From assembly GCA_013815785.1 (NCBI GenBank), contig JACDFO010000029.1:1-11954 (forward strand): a stretch of DNA of 11,954 nucleotides. The letters run 5' to 3'. Origin of the DNA: Candidatus Saccharimonadota bacterium. GTDB lineage: Bacteria; Patescibacteriota; Saccharimonadia; Saccharimonadales; JACDFO01. Below are positions 5,496 through 11,954 of the stretch, one piece after another; the first letter of the stretch is position 1, and every line of letters starts with the position of its first letter. The notes beneath the pieces were generated by a model. It did no database searches. It saw only the letters and a list, made by a program, of their open reading frames with translations, and was not told the DNA's origin. Position numbers and translations under genes: made by a program.

Positions 5496-6640
5496 AAATT
5501 GGGTTTGTGCTTGATGATTCGCTAGATAAATCCGACGGAGTGCAGCAGTATGTTCTGACGCTTGGTCAGTGGTTTCAAGCTCAAGGCAATCAAGTGCATT
5601 ACTTGGTCGGACAAACCGCACGGACTGACATAGCAAACGTACATAGCCTAAGCCGTAATATCCAGGCCAGATTCAATCAAAATCGTATGAGTACGCCCTT
5701 GCCTGCTTCGAAGCTAGCGATTAAAAAGCTTTTGGCAGCCGAAGATTTTGACGTACTGCATGTACAATTGCCATATAGTCCACTGCTGGCTGCACGTGTC
5801 ATTCGCGGTGCTACGCCTAAGACTTTAGTCGTCGGAACATTTCATATCGTTCCCTATTCAAAGTTCGAGTCTGCGGCAGCATATACGCTAGGGCTGGTGT
5901 TAAAACGCAGTTTGAAGCGGTTTGACGCTATATATAGCGTGTCGGAACCAGCGAGAATTTTTGCGAACCACGGTTTTGGAATCAGTTCCACGGTAGTTCC
6001 AAACGTCGTAAACCTAGCTAAATATAAAAACGCTAAACCTTTCAAACGTTATGATGACGATACGGTTACAATCGTTTTTTTGGGCCGGTTGGTAGAACGA
6101 AAAGGCTGCATGCTCTTGCTGGAAGCACTGGAAAAACTTCATAAAAAAAACAAGTTGGAACGTGTCCGGGTGCTAATTTGTGGCAAAGGACCGCTGCAAG
6201 CTACGTTAGAAGCATATGTGCGAGCCAAGCACTTAGGACACATAGTCCACTTTACGGGTTATTTGGACGAAACTTCGAAGGCCAAGTATTTATCTAGTGC
6301 AGACATAGCTATTTTTCCTAGTACTGGCGGCGAAAGTTTTGGTATTGTGCTTATCGAGGCTATGGCAGCTGGTGCGCGCGTCGTAATCGGTGGTGACAAT
6401 ATTGGTTACAGATCAGTGCTGGGCCAGAAGCCTGAACAGCTAGTGAGTCCTTCTGACACGGGAGCTCTCGCTAAGACTTTGCATCATTATATCTCGAGTA
6501 ATCGAGCCCGAATGCAAGCATACAAATGGCAACAAGAGCATATAAGAAACTTTGACGTGCGAGTCGTTGGTAACCATTTGCTACAAGAATACGAATCAAT
6601 GATTGCAAAAAGACACAATAATACGGATAATAAAGAATAA
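5492..6640 (+). CDS. GT4 glycosyltransferase, PimA-like (second of a pair)
   Basis: This 382-residue GT4 enzyme is a diverged paralogue of the preceding protein and almost the same length. Shared motifs are SDGVQQYVLTLG at the N-terminus, GTFHIVPYS, YSVSEPARIF, VVPNVVNLAKY, LGRLVERKG (R199, K204), ICGKGPLQ and GESFGIVLIE (E281/E289). The acceptor-side motif differs: HVQLPYSP replaces HFHEPWVP. It should therefore use the same kind of sugar donor but another acceptor, for example adding the second sugar to the product of the first enzyme. Translation starts at the ATG inside the ATGA overlap with the upstream gene. The protein ends in a hydrophilic, Asn- and Lys-rich tail. Together the pair looks like a two-step module for a disaccharide on a lipid anchor, which is inference from order and similarity. 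Confidence 0.87.
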   Translation: MKIGFVLDDSLDKSDGVQQYVLTLGQWFQAQGNQVHYLVGQTARTDIANVHSLSRNIQARFNQNRMSTPLPASKLAIKKLLAAEDFDVLHVQLPYSPLLAARVIRGATPKTLVVGTFHIVPYSKFESAAAYTLGLVLKRSLKRFDAIYSVSEPARIFANHGFGISSTVVPNVVNLAKYKNAKPFKRYDDDTVTIVFLGRLVERKGCMLLLEALEKLHKKNKLERVRVLICGKGPLQATLEAYVRAKHLGHIVHFTGYLDETSKAKYLSSADIAIFPSTGGESFGIVLIEAMAAGARVVIGGDNIGYRSVLGQKPEQLVSPSDTGALAKTLHHYISSNRARMQAYKWQQEHIRNFDVRVVGNHLLQEYESMIAKRHNNTDNKE

Positions 6641-6712
6641 TTATGGCAAGAGCTTATTTCAGGTCACACTTCCACATAAATTTGTATCTTGAATCTCGAA
6701 AGGTAGACGAGT

Positions 6713-7780
6713 ATGAATTCTAAATATCCAAACGAGGTTACAGTGTCGAATAGGACGGTGGTGCGAATCATTCTCTTGACGATCGCAACATTTTTAGCTA
6801 TCCGCTTTACTTCCAATGTAGCAAATGTTCTGGTACTGATATTCGTAGCTTTTTTCTTGGCTTTAGCACTCAACCCGGCCGTGGGTTGGATCGCCAGAAA
6901 ACTTCAGCTTAAAAGTCGTGCAGCCGCAACTGGTATCGCATACCTGCTTGTATTAATAGTGCTGGGGGCATTTTTAGCTTATGTAGTACCGCCCCTGGTC
7001 AGACAAACGGTAGATTTTGTAGCGGACGCTCCACAAACGATAGACAATTTAGAAAATGACGGTGGTGTTGTCAGTGATTTTATTCAACGCTATAACCTCA
7101 GCGAGCAGCTTGATGGTTTTACTGCTAATTTGCAGGAACGCACCAAAGATTTACAGAAACCAATTGTAGCTTCCGCAGGACGCGTTGGTAGCGCGATGCT
7201 GTCGATACTTACAGTGCTTGTTTTGACCTTTATGATGTTAGTAGAAGGTCCTGTTTGGATTGCCCGCTACTGGAAACTACAACCTAGCAAACGTCGCGAA
7301 CACCACAAGCAGTTAGCTGCCAAAATGTACCGGGTAGTAACCGGATTCGTAAACGGCCAGTTACTTTTGGCATTGATAGCTGCCAGCTTTGCATTCATTG
7401 TACTGCTGATAGCCAGCACCTTACTTGAAGTTTCAGTAAATGCGGTGGCTCTGGCCGGTATTTTAATATTTACAGGATTGATACCGATGATTGGTAACAC
7501 TATTGGGGGAATTATTGTAACCCTAGCTTGTTTGTTTGTTTCTGCACCTTTAGCGCTTATTATGGCTGTATTCTTTGTGCTGTATCAGCAGATAGAAAAC
7601 ATATCGTTGCAGCCATATATACAAGCAAAATATAACGAGCTCAGTCCTTTACTCGTATTTGTAGCCGCACTGCTTGGTATCGGATTTGGCGGCCTGCTGG
7701 GCGGTCTAATAGCTATTCCCGCTGCTGGTTGTGCGAAGATTCTTCTCGAAGATTATTTAGAACGCCGCGAAGCGAACTAA
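6713..7780 (+). CDS. AI-2E family (UPF0118) membrane protein
   Basis: This 355-residue integral membrane protein of the AI-2E/UPF0118 family has about eight membrane segments. A first pair lies at about residues 17-60 and a third at about 72-95. A soluble outer region (about 100-155) follows, then SMLSILTVLVLTFMMLV. The C-terminal half contains the family motifs GLIPMIGNTIGGII and QQIENISLQPYI and ends with a glycine-rich helix (GIGFGGLLGGLIAI). Members act as small-molecule exporters or, in some lineages, sodium-proton antiporters; the substrate here cannot be told. The start is supported by GAAAGG 9 nt before the ATG. This contrasts with the earlier genes of the block, which lack an RBS. 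The gene follows the glycosyltransferases by 72 nt, with a weak possible promoter (GTCACA at 6663, TATCTT at 6685), and its stop faces the cysS stop across 30 nt. Confidence 0.88.
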   Translation: MNSKYPNEVTVSNRTVVRIILLTIATFLAIRFTSNVANVLVLIFVAFFLALALNPAVGWIARKLQLKSRAAATGIAYLLVLIVLGAFLAYVVPPLVRQTVDFVADAPQTIDNLENDGGVVSDFIQRYNLSEQLDGFTANLQERTKDLQKPIVASAGRVGSAMLSILTVLVLTFMMLVEGPVWIARYWKLQPSKRREHHKQLAAKMYRVVTGFVNGQLLLALIAASFAFIVLLIASTLLEVSVNAVALAGILIFTGLIPMIGNTIGGIIVTLACLFVSAPLALIMAVFFVLYQQIENISLQPYIQAKYNELSPLLVFVAALLGIGFGGLLGGLIAIPAAGCAKILLEDYLERREAN

Positions 7781-7810
7781 AAACCTCACACTTAATTGAT
7801 TAACTGGAGA

Positions 7811-9217
7811 TTAAATACGAGACCAGATTGGTCCGTGATCGGTGTCTCGAACTTCTACGCCTTGCTCTTTGAGCTGATCACGTAGTTCATCAGATTTTGC
7901 CCAATCCTTTGCATCCCGAGCTTTCTGACGTTCAACTATAATGTTTTTCTGCTGAGGATTTATGTCGTTGGAGTCAAGCAAGCCCAGACCAAGTAATGTG
8001 TCTAATTTTGTAAGAAAATCAATAAAACTTTTTTTGGAATTATTTGGTAGATATCCTAGCTCGTTTAATTCGTCCATGAATTCTGTAGAGATAGTTGCAA
8101 ATGCCATAGGTGTATTCAAATCAACTTCTATGTATTCAGTAACAGCTGCCGAAACGTTATCAAATGAAATTTCGGAATCATTATCTACTACTTGCCAACG
8201 TAAATCAGCTACGGTCCGCCATCCTTGAAGTCGAGTTTGAGCCGCATCTAGATTTTCCCAAGTAAAGTTCGACTGACTTCTGTAATGGGACTGAAGGACC
8301 ATCAGACGAAAGGCTAGCGGGTCGTAGCCTTTTTCCTTGATGTCCTGCAGCCTGTAAAAATTGTTGAGTGATTTACTCATCTTTTTGCCATCTACTAGTA
8401 AGTGCTCATTATGCACAAAATATTTGGCGTATAGATTACCCTTGCCTGCCGTACTTTGAGCGATTTCATTTTCGTGATGTGGAAATATGTTATCTACGCC
8501 ACCAGTGTGTATATCAAACGGCTGACCTAATGACTGAACACTCATCACCGAACACTCTACGTGCCAACCAGGCCTACCAGTCAGATCATGGCCATCTAGG
8601 TCAAATTGCCAAGCTGGCTCACCGGCTTTTTTGACTTTCCATAATGCAAAATCGTGCACATAATCTTTGTCGTATTCGTCGTTGGCTATTCTGGCGCTGC
8701 TGGTGTTTTCCTCAGTCAATGTCAATAATTGACCGTATTTTTTGCCGCTAGCACGGTACTTTTCTATCGAAAAATATACTCCGTCGTCGGTAATATAGGC
8801 AAAATCATCCTCAAACAACTCTGTGATAAGCTGACGTATACCTTCGATGGAATTAGTAGCATACACAAACTCCGTGGAAAAGACGTCATTGCCAATGTCA
8901 GCAATATCGTTTAGAAAAATGTCAGCATAATTGGTCGTCAATTTTTTGAGTGCTTCTTCTGGCGCCAAATCCGGATAATTCTCTAGACTACGTTTGATAG
9001 TTTTGTCGTCAACATCGGTAAAGTTCATGATATGACGAACGTTTAGTCCACTTGCTTGCAAAGTACGTCGTAACGTATCTACATACACATACGCACTTAG
9101 ATTACCAATGTGGATATGGTCGTAAACGGTTGGTCCACATGAATACATACGCACATTGTCATTACTTTGTGGGTTAAATTCTTCAGTTTGTCGTGTAAGT
9201 GTATTGTGGAGTTTCAT
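7811..9217 (-). CDS. cysS: Cysteinyl-tRNA synthetase
   Basis: This class I aminoacyl-tRNA synthetase charges tRNA-Cys with cysteine in the cytoplasm. The 468-residue protein matches the family along its whole length. MYSCGPTVYDHIHIGN carries the first zinc cysteine (C27) and the HIGH signature in its common HIGN form. NFTDVDDKTIKR, GRPGWHVECSVM (second zinc Cys), GGVDNIFPHHENEIAQS (zinc His and Glu) and KKMSKSLNN (KMSKS loop) follow. The C-terminal helical domain ends AKSDELRDQL...VEVRDTDHGPIW, as in other bacterial enzymes. The start at 9217 is chosen because KLHNTLTRQTEEF is the standard N-terminus and AGGA lies about 8 nt upstream. The longer open frame upstream is a shadow of the DHH gene. 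The gene overlaps the end of the DHH gene by 35 nt, so it is the last gene of the operon. Confidence 0.97.
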   Translation of the reverse strand: MKLHNTLTRQTEEFNPQSNDNVRMYSCGPTVYDHIHIGNLSAYVYVDTLRRTLQASGLNVRHIMNFTDVDDKTIKRSLENYPDLAPEEALKKLTTNYADIFLNDIADIGNDVFSTEFVYATNSIEGIRQLITELFEDDFAYITDDGVYFSIEKYRASGKKYGQLLTLTEENTSSARIANDEYDKDYVHDFALWKVKKAGEPAWQFDLDGHDLTGRPGWHVECSVMSVQSLGQPFDIHTGGVDNIFPHHENEIAQSTAGKGNLYAKYFVHNEHLLVDGKKMSKSLNNFYRLQDIKEKGYDPLAFRLMVLQSHYRSQSNFTWENLDAAQTRLQGWRTVADLRWQVVDNDSEISFDNVSAAVTEYIEVDLNTPMAFATISTEFMDELNELGYLPNNSKKSFIDFLTKLDTLLGLGLLDSNDINPQQKNIIVERQKARDAKDWAKSDELRDQLKEQGVEVRDTDHGPIWSRI

Positions 9218-10223
9218 CTGGTTTTTCCTGTTCAAGTTTAGCAATAAGTTCTGTGGCAACCTTAATACATTCTGACTTAACTTCATTAAAAGGACGTCCG
9301 TCTTGCAGCTTGAATCCGCTGGCATACGGGTGCCCACCACCACCAAAATGCTCAGCCAGCTGCGCTCCGATTTTATAACCAAGATTGCAGCGGATAGCCC
9401 CAAGTATCTTGCCATCATTATAGTGCTTCAGTACTACGGCCATGCCTACGCCGGTGGTTTGTAACATATCGTTCTGTATAAGTGGCGCTGGGTTGTACAA
9501 CGGGCTGAATTCCATTATTTCCTTGTGCGGTACATCTACTAAAGCCAACTGACCATTTGCATGAAATTCTGTTCGTTCAATCAACCGGGCTTTGTATGCA
9601 AAAATTTCAGGTGGCATTTTGCTAGCTTCTCTTCGTTGGTCTTCAAGCGTCGGTCGGTCAACGCCTATTTCTGCTAGTTCTGCCATGACACGATATGTTT
9701 CAGGTTTTGCTAGGTTATTGGTGAGGCCTTGTGTATCTCCGAGTATCGCACTCATGATAAATTTTCCAATATCAGCTGTAATCTTCCAGCCCACTTCTCG
9801 TGCTACGCTATATATAAGTTCACCGGTAGAAGATGCTTCCGGGTTGTTAAGCAAAACGGTTGCAAAAGGCACTTCATTTTCTACGCTGCCGTGATGATCT
9901 AGCACTACGCAGGGCTTCGATGCCACCAAGTCTCGTTTGCCTGAATGAGTCATTTTATCAAGCAATGTCATAGTGGAAGCGTCGACGATGAAGCTTAAAT
10001 CAAAATTAGAAGGCAGTTCATTAGATACGCGATCCCAGCCACTGAGATGTTTCAAATAGCCGGGCATGTCGACACCACAATAGAGATAAGTGTCTTTTTT
10101 GAGTTCACCGAAGATGCCTTCGAGCGCCAGTGCAGACCCTAAACTATCGCCATCAGGGTTATCTGCCTGAATTATTAATATTTTCTGGCTTTGGTCGACC
10201 AGTTCTTTGATTTGTTCAATCAT
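9183..10223 (-). CDS. DHH family phosphoesterase, NrnA-like (oligoribonuclease / PAP phosphatase)
   Basis: This 346-residue protein has the DHH domain (about residues 1-165) and the DHHA1 domain (about 215-325). Known relatives (NrnA) are manganese enzymes that degrade short RNA oligomers and 3'-phosphoadenosine 5'-phosphate; some members cleave cyclic dinucleotide products. Motifs: NPDGDSLGS (22-30, with D24 and D26), IVDAS with D81, LDHHGS with D109-H110-H111, AILGDT with D163, and GGGGHPYASG (294-303) binding substrate in DHHA1. The usual first metal histidine (H-x-x-P-D) is replaced by Ala20, which is odd for an active NrnA. The start ATG overlaps the recR stop as ATGA, and its end overlaps cysS by 35 nt. 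It is the third gene of the ybaB-recR-DHH-cysS operon. Exact substrate is unproven. Confidence 0.87.
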   Translation of the reverse strand: MIEQIKELVDQSQKILIIQADNPDGDSLGSALALEGIFGELKKDTYLYCGVDMPGYLKHLSGWDRVSNELPSNFDLSFIVDASTMTLLDKMTHSGKRDLVASKPCVVLDHHGSVENEVPFATVLLNNPEASSTGELIYSVAREVGWKITADIGKFIMSAILGDTQGLTNNLAKPETYRVMAELAEIGVDRPTLEDQRREASKMPPEIFAYKARLIERTEFHANGQLALVDVPHKEIMEFSPLYNPAPLIQNDMLQTTGVGMAVVLKHYNDGKILGAIRCNLGYKIGAQLAEHFGGGGHPYASGFKLQDGRPFNEVKSECIKVATELIAKLEQEKPDETPQYTYTTN

Positions 10224-10825
10224 AGTATAGTTCTGCCTTCTAAAGCGCGGCCTAGGGTTATTTGATCTGCGTACTCTAAGTCTACGCCAACTGGCAGGCC
10301 ACGGGCTAGTCTAGTTATTTTAACGTTGCGATCGCCGAGCTGCTGCTGAATGTACAGTGCGGTTGATTCACCTTCCACGCTGGCGTTTGTTGCTAATATT
10401 ATCTCTTTGACTTTGTCGGAATCAATTCGTACCATAAGCTCTTCAATATGAAGCTGGTCAGGACTTATTCCGTCAATTGGCGACACTAAACCGCCAAGTA
10501 CATGGTACGTGCCTTTGAATTGGCCGGTTTTTTCGAGCGCTACGATGTCAAATGGTTCTCCGACCACAGCCACTAATTGCTTATCACGCGCGGCGTCAGT
10601 GTACAAATCAGATAGTTCTTTACCTTTCTCTACCAGTGCAAATGTTTTCTGACAGGTACTGATTCCGTCATGAATCTTAGAAATACTGGCGCTGAGCTTG
10701 TCGGCTGTGTTTTTTTCAGCTTTCAGTAAATAGTATGCATAGCGTTCGGCAGTGCGCGGCCCTACTCCTGGCAGTGAGCCCAAGTCTTCAATAAGTGTTT
10801 GTAAGGCCGGAGGCAGAATCTGCAT
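10220..10825 (-). CDS. recR: Recombination protein RecR
   Basis: RecR works with RecO (and RecF) to load RecA on gapped DNA. The protein shows the N-terminal helix-hairpin-helix (LGSLPGVGPRTAERYAYYLL), a Toprim domain starting VAVVGEPFDIVALE and ending at ATNASVEGESTALYI, and the C-terminal signature TRLARGLPVGVDLEYADQITLGRALEGR. The start at 10825 gives 201 residues and lines up with the N-terminus of known RecR proteins. The frame is open to an ATG at 10849 (209 residues); neither has a well-spaced RBS. The zinc finger is nearly lost. Of the four cysteines (CxxC...CxxC) only the first remains; the others are Thr, Ser and Tyr, while the flanking D..RD is kept. It is in an operon after ybaB (gap of 142-166 nt) and overlaps the DHH gene by 4 nt. 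Confidence 0.93.
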   Translation of the reverse strand: MQILPPALQTLIEDLGSLPGVGPRTAERYAYYLLKAEKNTADKLSASISKIHDGISTCQKTFALVEKGKELSDLYTDAARDKQLVAVVGEPFDIVALEKTGQFKGTYHVLGGLVSPIDGISPDQLHIEELMVRIDSDKVKEIILATNASVEGESTALYIQQQLGDRNVKITRLARGLPVGVDLEYADQITLGRALEGRTIL

Positions 10826-10899
10826 AGAGCTTATTTCAGGCCTCTCCATGAAATTCGAAAATTCGCATACTGGATGAGCTGGCCGTTTTATTGTGACAA

Positions 10900-10919
10900 A
10901 ACGTATTAGTTAATACGTT
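10900..10919. promoter_or_regulatory. 20-bp perfect palindrome between ybaB and recR
   Basis: AACGTATTA-GT-TAATACGTT is a perfect 9-bp inverted repeat with a 2-nt centre. It lies in the only sizeable gap of the operon, about 50-75 nt before the recR start. The form suits a dimeric DNA-binding protein. Read as RNA on the minus strand it is followed by TTGTC, so a weak attenuator or terminator is also possible. The short loop and AT-rich stem make an operator more likely. Confidence 0.5.
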
Positions 10920-10991
10920 GCGAAGCAAAAAACCGTCAGATTGCCAGAATGCGAAGTTGCAGAACATGGTGGAGGTTTGAAATAAGCTCAT

Positions 10992-11285
10992 CTACATTCC
11001 AAGATTGCCGAGCATACCCATGAACGGTTGCATTTTCTCGGCTGCGATTTTCTGGCTTTCTTGGATAGCTTCTTTGATGGCGTCTTCTACCCAACGCTCT
11101 AGCTGGCCAATGTCTTCTAAGTCAATAAACTCCGGGTCAATATGTACTTTCTTGATTTTTTGTTCACCTGAAATTTCAATTTTTACAGCCCCATCACCTT
11201 TTTCTACAGTTATGATCATTTTGGCTAACTCTTTTTGTAGCTTTTTCATCTGTAATAACATCTTGGCTTGGTCAAAACGACTCAT
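10992..11285 (-). CDS. ybaB: YbaB/EbfC family nucleoid-associated protein
   Basis: This small DNA-binding protein of the YbaB/EbfC family is thought to act as a homodimer on the nucleoid, and the gene is very often next to recR. The 97-residue protein has the family layout. A long N-terminal helix (SRFDQAKMLLQMKKLQKELAK) is followed by a beta sheet (ITVEKGDGAVKIEISGEQKIKKVHIDPEF) and an acidic C-terminal helix (QLERWVEDAIKEAIQESQK), ending in a Met- and Gly-rich tail (MQPFMGMLGNLGM). The start is supported by AAGGAG 11 nt before the ATG, the strongest ribosome binding site in the window, and by an extended -10 promoter behind it. It is the first gene of the operon with recR, the DHH phosphoesterase and cysS. 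The dnaX gene that often precedes ybaB is not present; a membrane protein gene ends 48 nt upstream. Confidence 0.93.
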   Translation of the reverse strand: MSRFDQAKMLLQMKKLQKELAKMIITVEKGDGAVKIEISGEQKIKKVHIDPEFIDLEDIGQLERWVEDAIKEAIQESQKIAAEKMQPFMGMLGNLGM

Positions 11286-11315
11286 ATAATGGTAACTCCT
11301 TACATTTCCAGAACT

Positions 11316-11324
11316 ATTATAACA
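11316..11324 (-). promoter_or_regulatory. Extended -10 promoter of the ybaB-recR-DHH-cysS operon
   Basis: The minus strand reads TGT-TATAAT (11324-11316), a full match to the extended -10 form with a perfect hexamer. Initiation near 11309 would give a leader of about 24 nt that carries the AAGGAG ribosome binding site of ybaB. The -35 region is poor, as is common with extended -10 promoters. It lies in the short gap after the upstream membrane protein gene, so the housekeeping operon can be transcribed on its own. Confidence 0.65.
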
Positions 11325-11333
11325 GATACAGCT

Positions 11334-11954
11334 TTACTTTAAGAGAGGTGGCCGAGAGAAGGTTTGGCGGACGGATGGGGTGTTGGGCCAGGCTATGAAA
11401 TAGTGGTTTATGTTATAAAAAACGCTCACAAGCACTGCTAGTGATAACAGGCTGGTGCCAATGGTGCGGGCTATTGGGTTGCGCGGGAATACAGTAAACC
11501 ATTGTTGTAGCATAAATGTCATACCCGCAGTAATGAGAAGATATAAAAACGGCAGTAACAGAGCGATACTAATTGGTCCTCCGACAGTGATTAAGATTGA
11601 ACCAAGAATAATAACGCCGAAGGTAGCACGAACTCGGTCAAGCCCGAGCTTGAAAAACGACCAATATGCTCCTATAAACAGCATCATAGTACTGAAAATA
11701 TCTAAGTAGGAGGTGCCTGGTAGCCATTTCTCGGGATTACTGGGCCCGCGGACAAAAATATGTCTTGGAATGTTAATGGCGTTGGTTATGAGTTGGTTGA
11801 TACTAGGCACAGACTCAGGTAGTCCGAGCAAAGGTTTAATAAGGCTTTGGTCTTTTGTAAGACTCCAGACAAGCGGAAATAGTAAAACTGCGCCGGTTAA
11901 TCCAATTAACGCATTAAACCAGAGAGGTACGCGCTTCATTTCTCTAAACAGCCG
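11334..11954 (-). CDS. Multi-pass membrane protein, C-terminal part (cut by window edge)
   Basis: The frame is open through the right edge (it reads RLFREMKRVP across the first internal ATG at 11939), so the true N-terminus is probably outside the window and only about 206 residues are seen. There are about four to five hydrophobic segments: NALIGLTGAVLLFPLVWSL, a segment near STMMLFIGAYWSFF, then FGVIILGSILITV, SIALLLPFLYLLITAGMTF and TSLLSLAVLVSVFY. Between the first two lies a polar loop with PRHIFVRGPSNPEKWLPGTSYLDI. This pattern recalls the C-terminal membrane region of GT39/ArnT-like lipid-dependent sugar transferases, but no catalytic motif is in view, so that is only a suggestion. ATG 11939 could be a start, but no convincing RBS precedes it. 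The gene ends 48 nt before ybaB. Confidence 0.6.
   Translation of the reverse strand, partial: RLFREMKRVPLWFNALIGLTGAVLLFPLVWSLTKDQSLIKPLLGLPESVPSINQLITNAINIPRHIFVRGPSNPEKWLPGTSYLDIFSTMMLFIGAYWSFFKLGLDRVRATFGVIILGSILITVGGPISIALLLPFLYLLITAGMTFMLQQWFTVFPRNPIARTIGTSLLSLAVLVSVFYNINHYFIAWPNTPSVRQTFSRPPLLK

Noticed and set aside
6643..6721. Short ORF beginning ATGGCAAGAGC between the second glycosyltransferase and the AI-2E gene.
   Set aside because: Only 26 codons, no RBS, and it overlaps the RBS and start of the AI-2E gene; the region is better read as leader.
7781..7810. Bidirectional terminator between the AI-2E gene and cysS.
   Set aside because: The 30-nt gap holds only a 5-bp AT palindrome (TTAAT-TG-ATTAA) with no GC stem or proper T run.
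7811..9418. N-terminal extension of cysS by 67 residues up to 9418.
   Set aside because: The extra part is antisense-free but out of frame with the DHH gene it overlaps, has no similarity to CysRS, and the canonical N-terminus starts at 9217 with an RBS.
10836..10991. Possible 51-residue minus-strand ORF that begins right after the ybaB stop (TAG followed by ATG) and ends inside the recR start region.
   Set aside because: The predicted peptide is rich in Phe, Ser, Thr and Cys with no recognisable domain, it contains the 20-bp palindrome, and there is no clear ribosome binding site beyond the end of ybaB. It looks like an intergenic region that happens to be open.

Overview
The window looks like a piece of the compact genome of a Candidatus Saccharibacteria (TM7) or closely related Patescibacteria organism. 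That assignment is inference. It rests on the ybaB-recR-DHH-cysS run, the tight ATGA gene overlaps, standard use of UGA as stop, several start codons only 7-10 nt downstream of a -10 box with no Shine-Dalgarno sequence, and conserved proteins with simplified or altered metal sites (RecR, the DHH phosphoesterase, the VanY-like peptidase). No insertion sequence, integrase, CRISPR array or rRNA is visible.

Left part (1-1142): the C-terminal 250 residues of a family 3 glycoside hydrolase enter from the left edge on the + strand. Next, on the minus strand, is a tRNA-Gln(UUG) locus. A good promoter (1167-1195) faces a broken tRNA-Gln-like copy (1070-1142), then an intact tRNA-Gln with an encoded CCA end (945-1019), then an intrinsic terminator built into a long hairpin (907-949). 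Beyond the terminator is a second tRNA-derived element (767-890). It keeps the exact tRNA-Gln 3' end, but the rest is replaced by a run of strong hairpins.

Middle (1225-1821): a small minus-strand hypothetical gene has its own promoter, RBS and terminator. The divergent intergenic region carries a striking split inverted repeat (1637-1655 / 1778-1796) placed next to both promoters.

Surface and envelope block, + strand (1822-7780): a membrane-anchored VanY-like peptidase, an unknown membrane-anchored protein, an alpha/beta hydrolase, two tandem PimA-like GT4 glycosyltransferases with overlapping stop and start codons, and an AI-2E family (UPF0118) membrane protein. The likely theme is cell-wall trimming plus glycolipid or envelope glycan synthesis. 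The first four genes each appear to have their own -10 box set so close to the ATG that the mRNA would be leaderless or nearly so.

Housekeeping block, minus strand (7811-11285): ybaB, recR, an NrnA-like DHH phosphoesterase and cysS form an operon with an extended -10 promoter and a strong RBS in front of ybaB. A 20-bp perfect palindrome lies between ybaB and recR. The window closes with the C-terminal part of a multi-pass membrane protein on the minus strand, open at the right edge. The two blocks converge at about 7780-7811 with only 30 nt between stop codons and no clear terminator.
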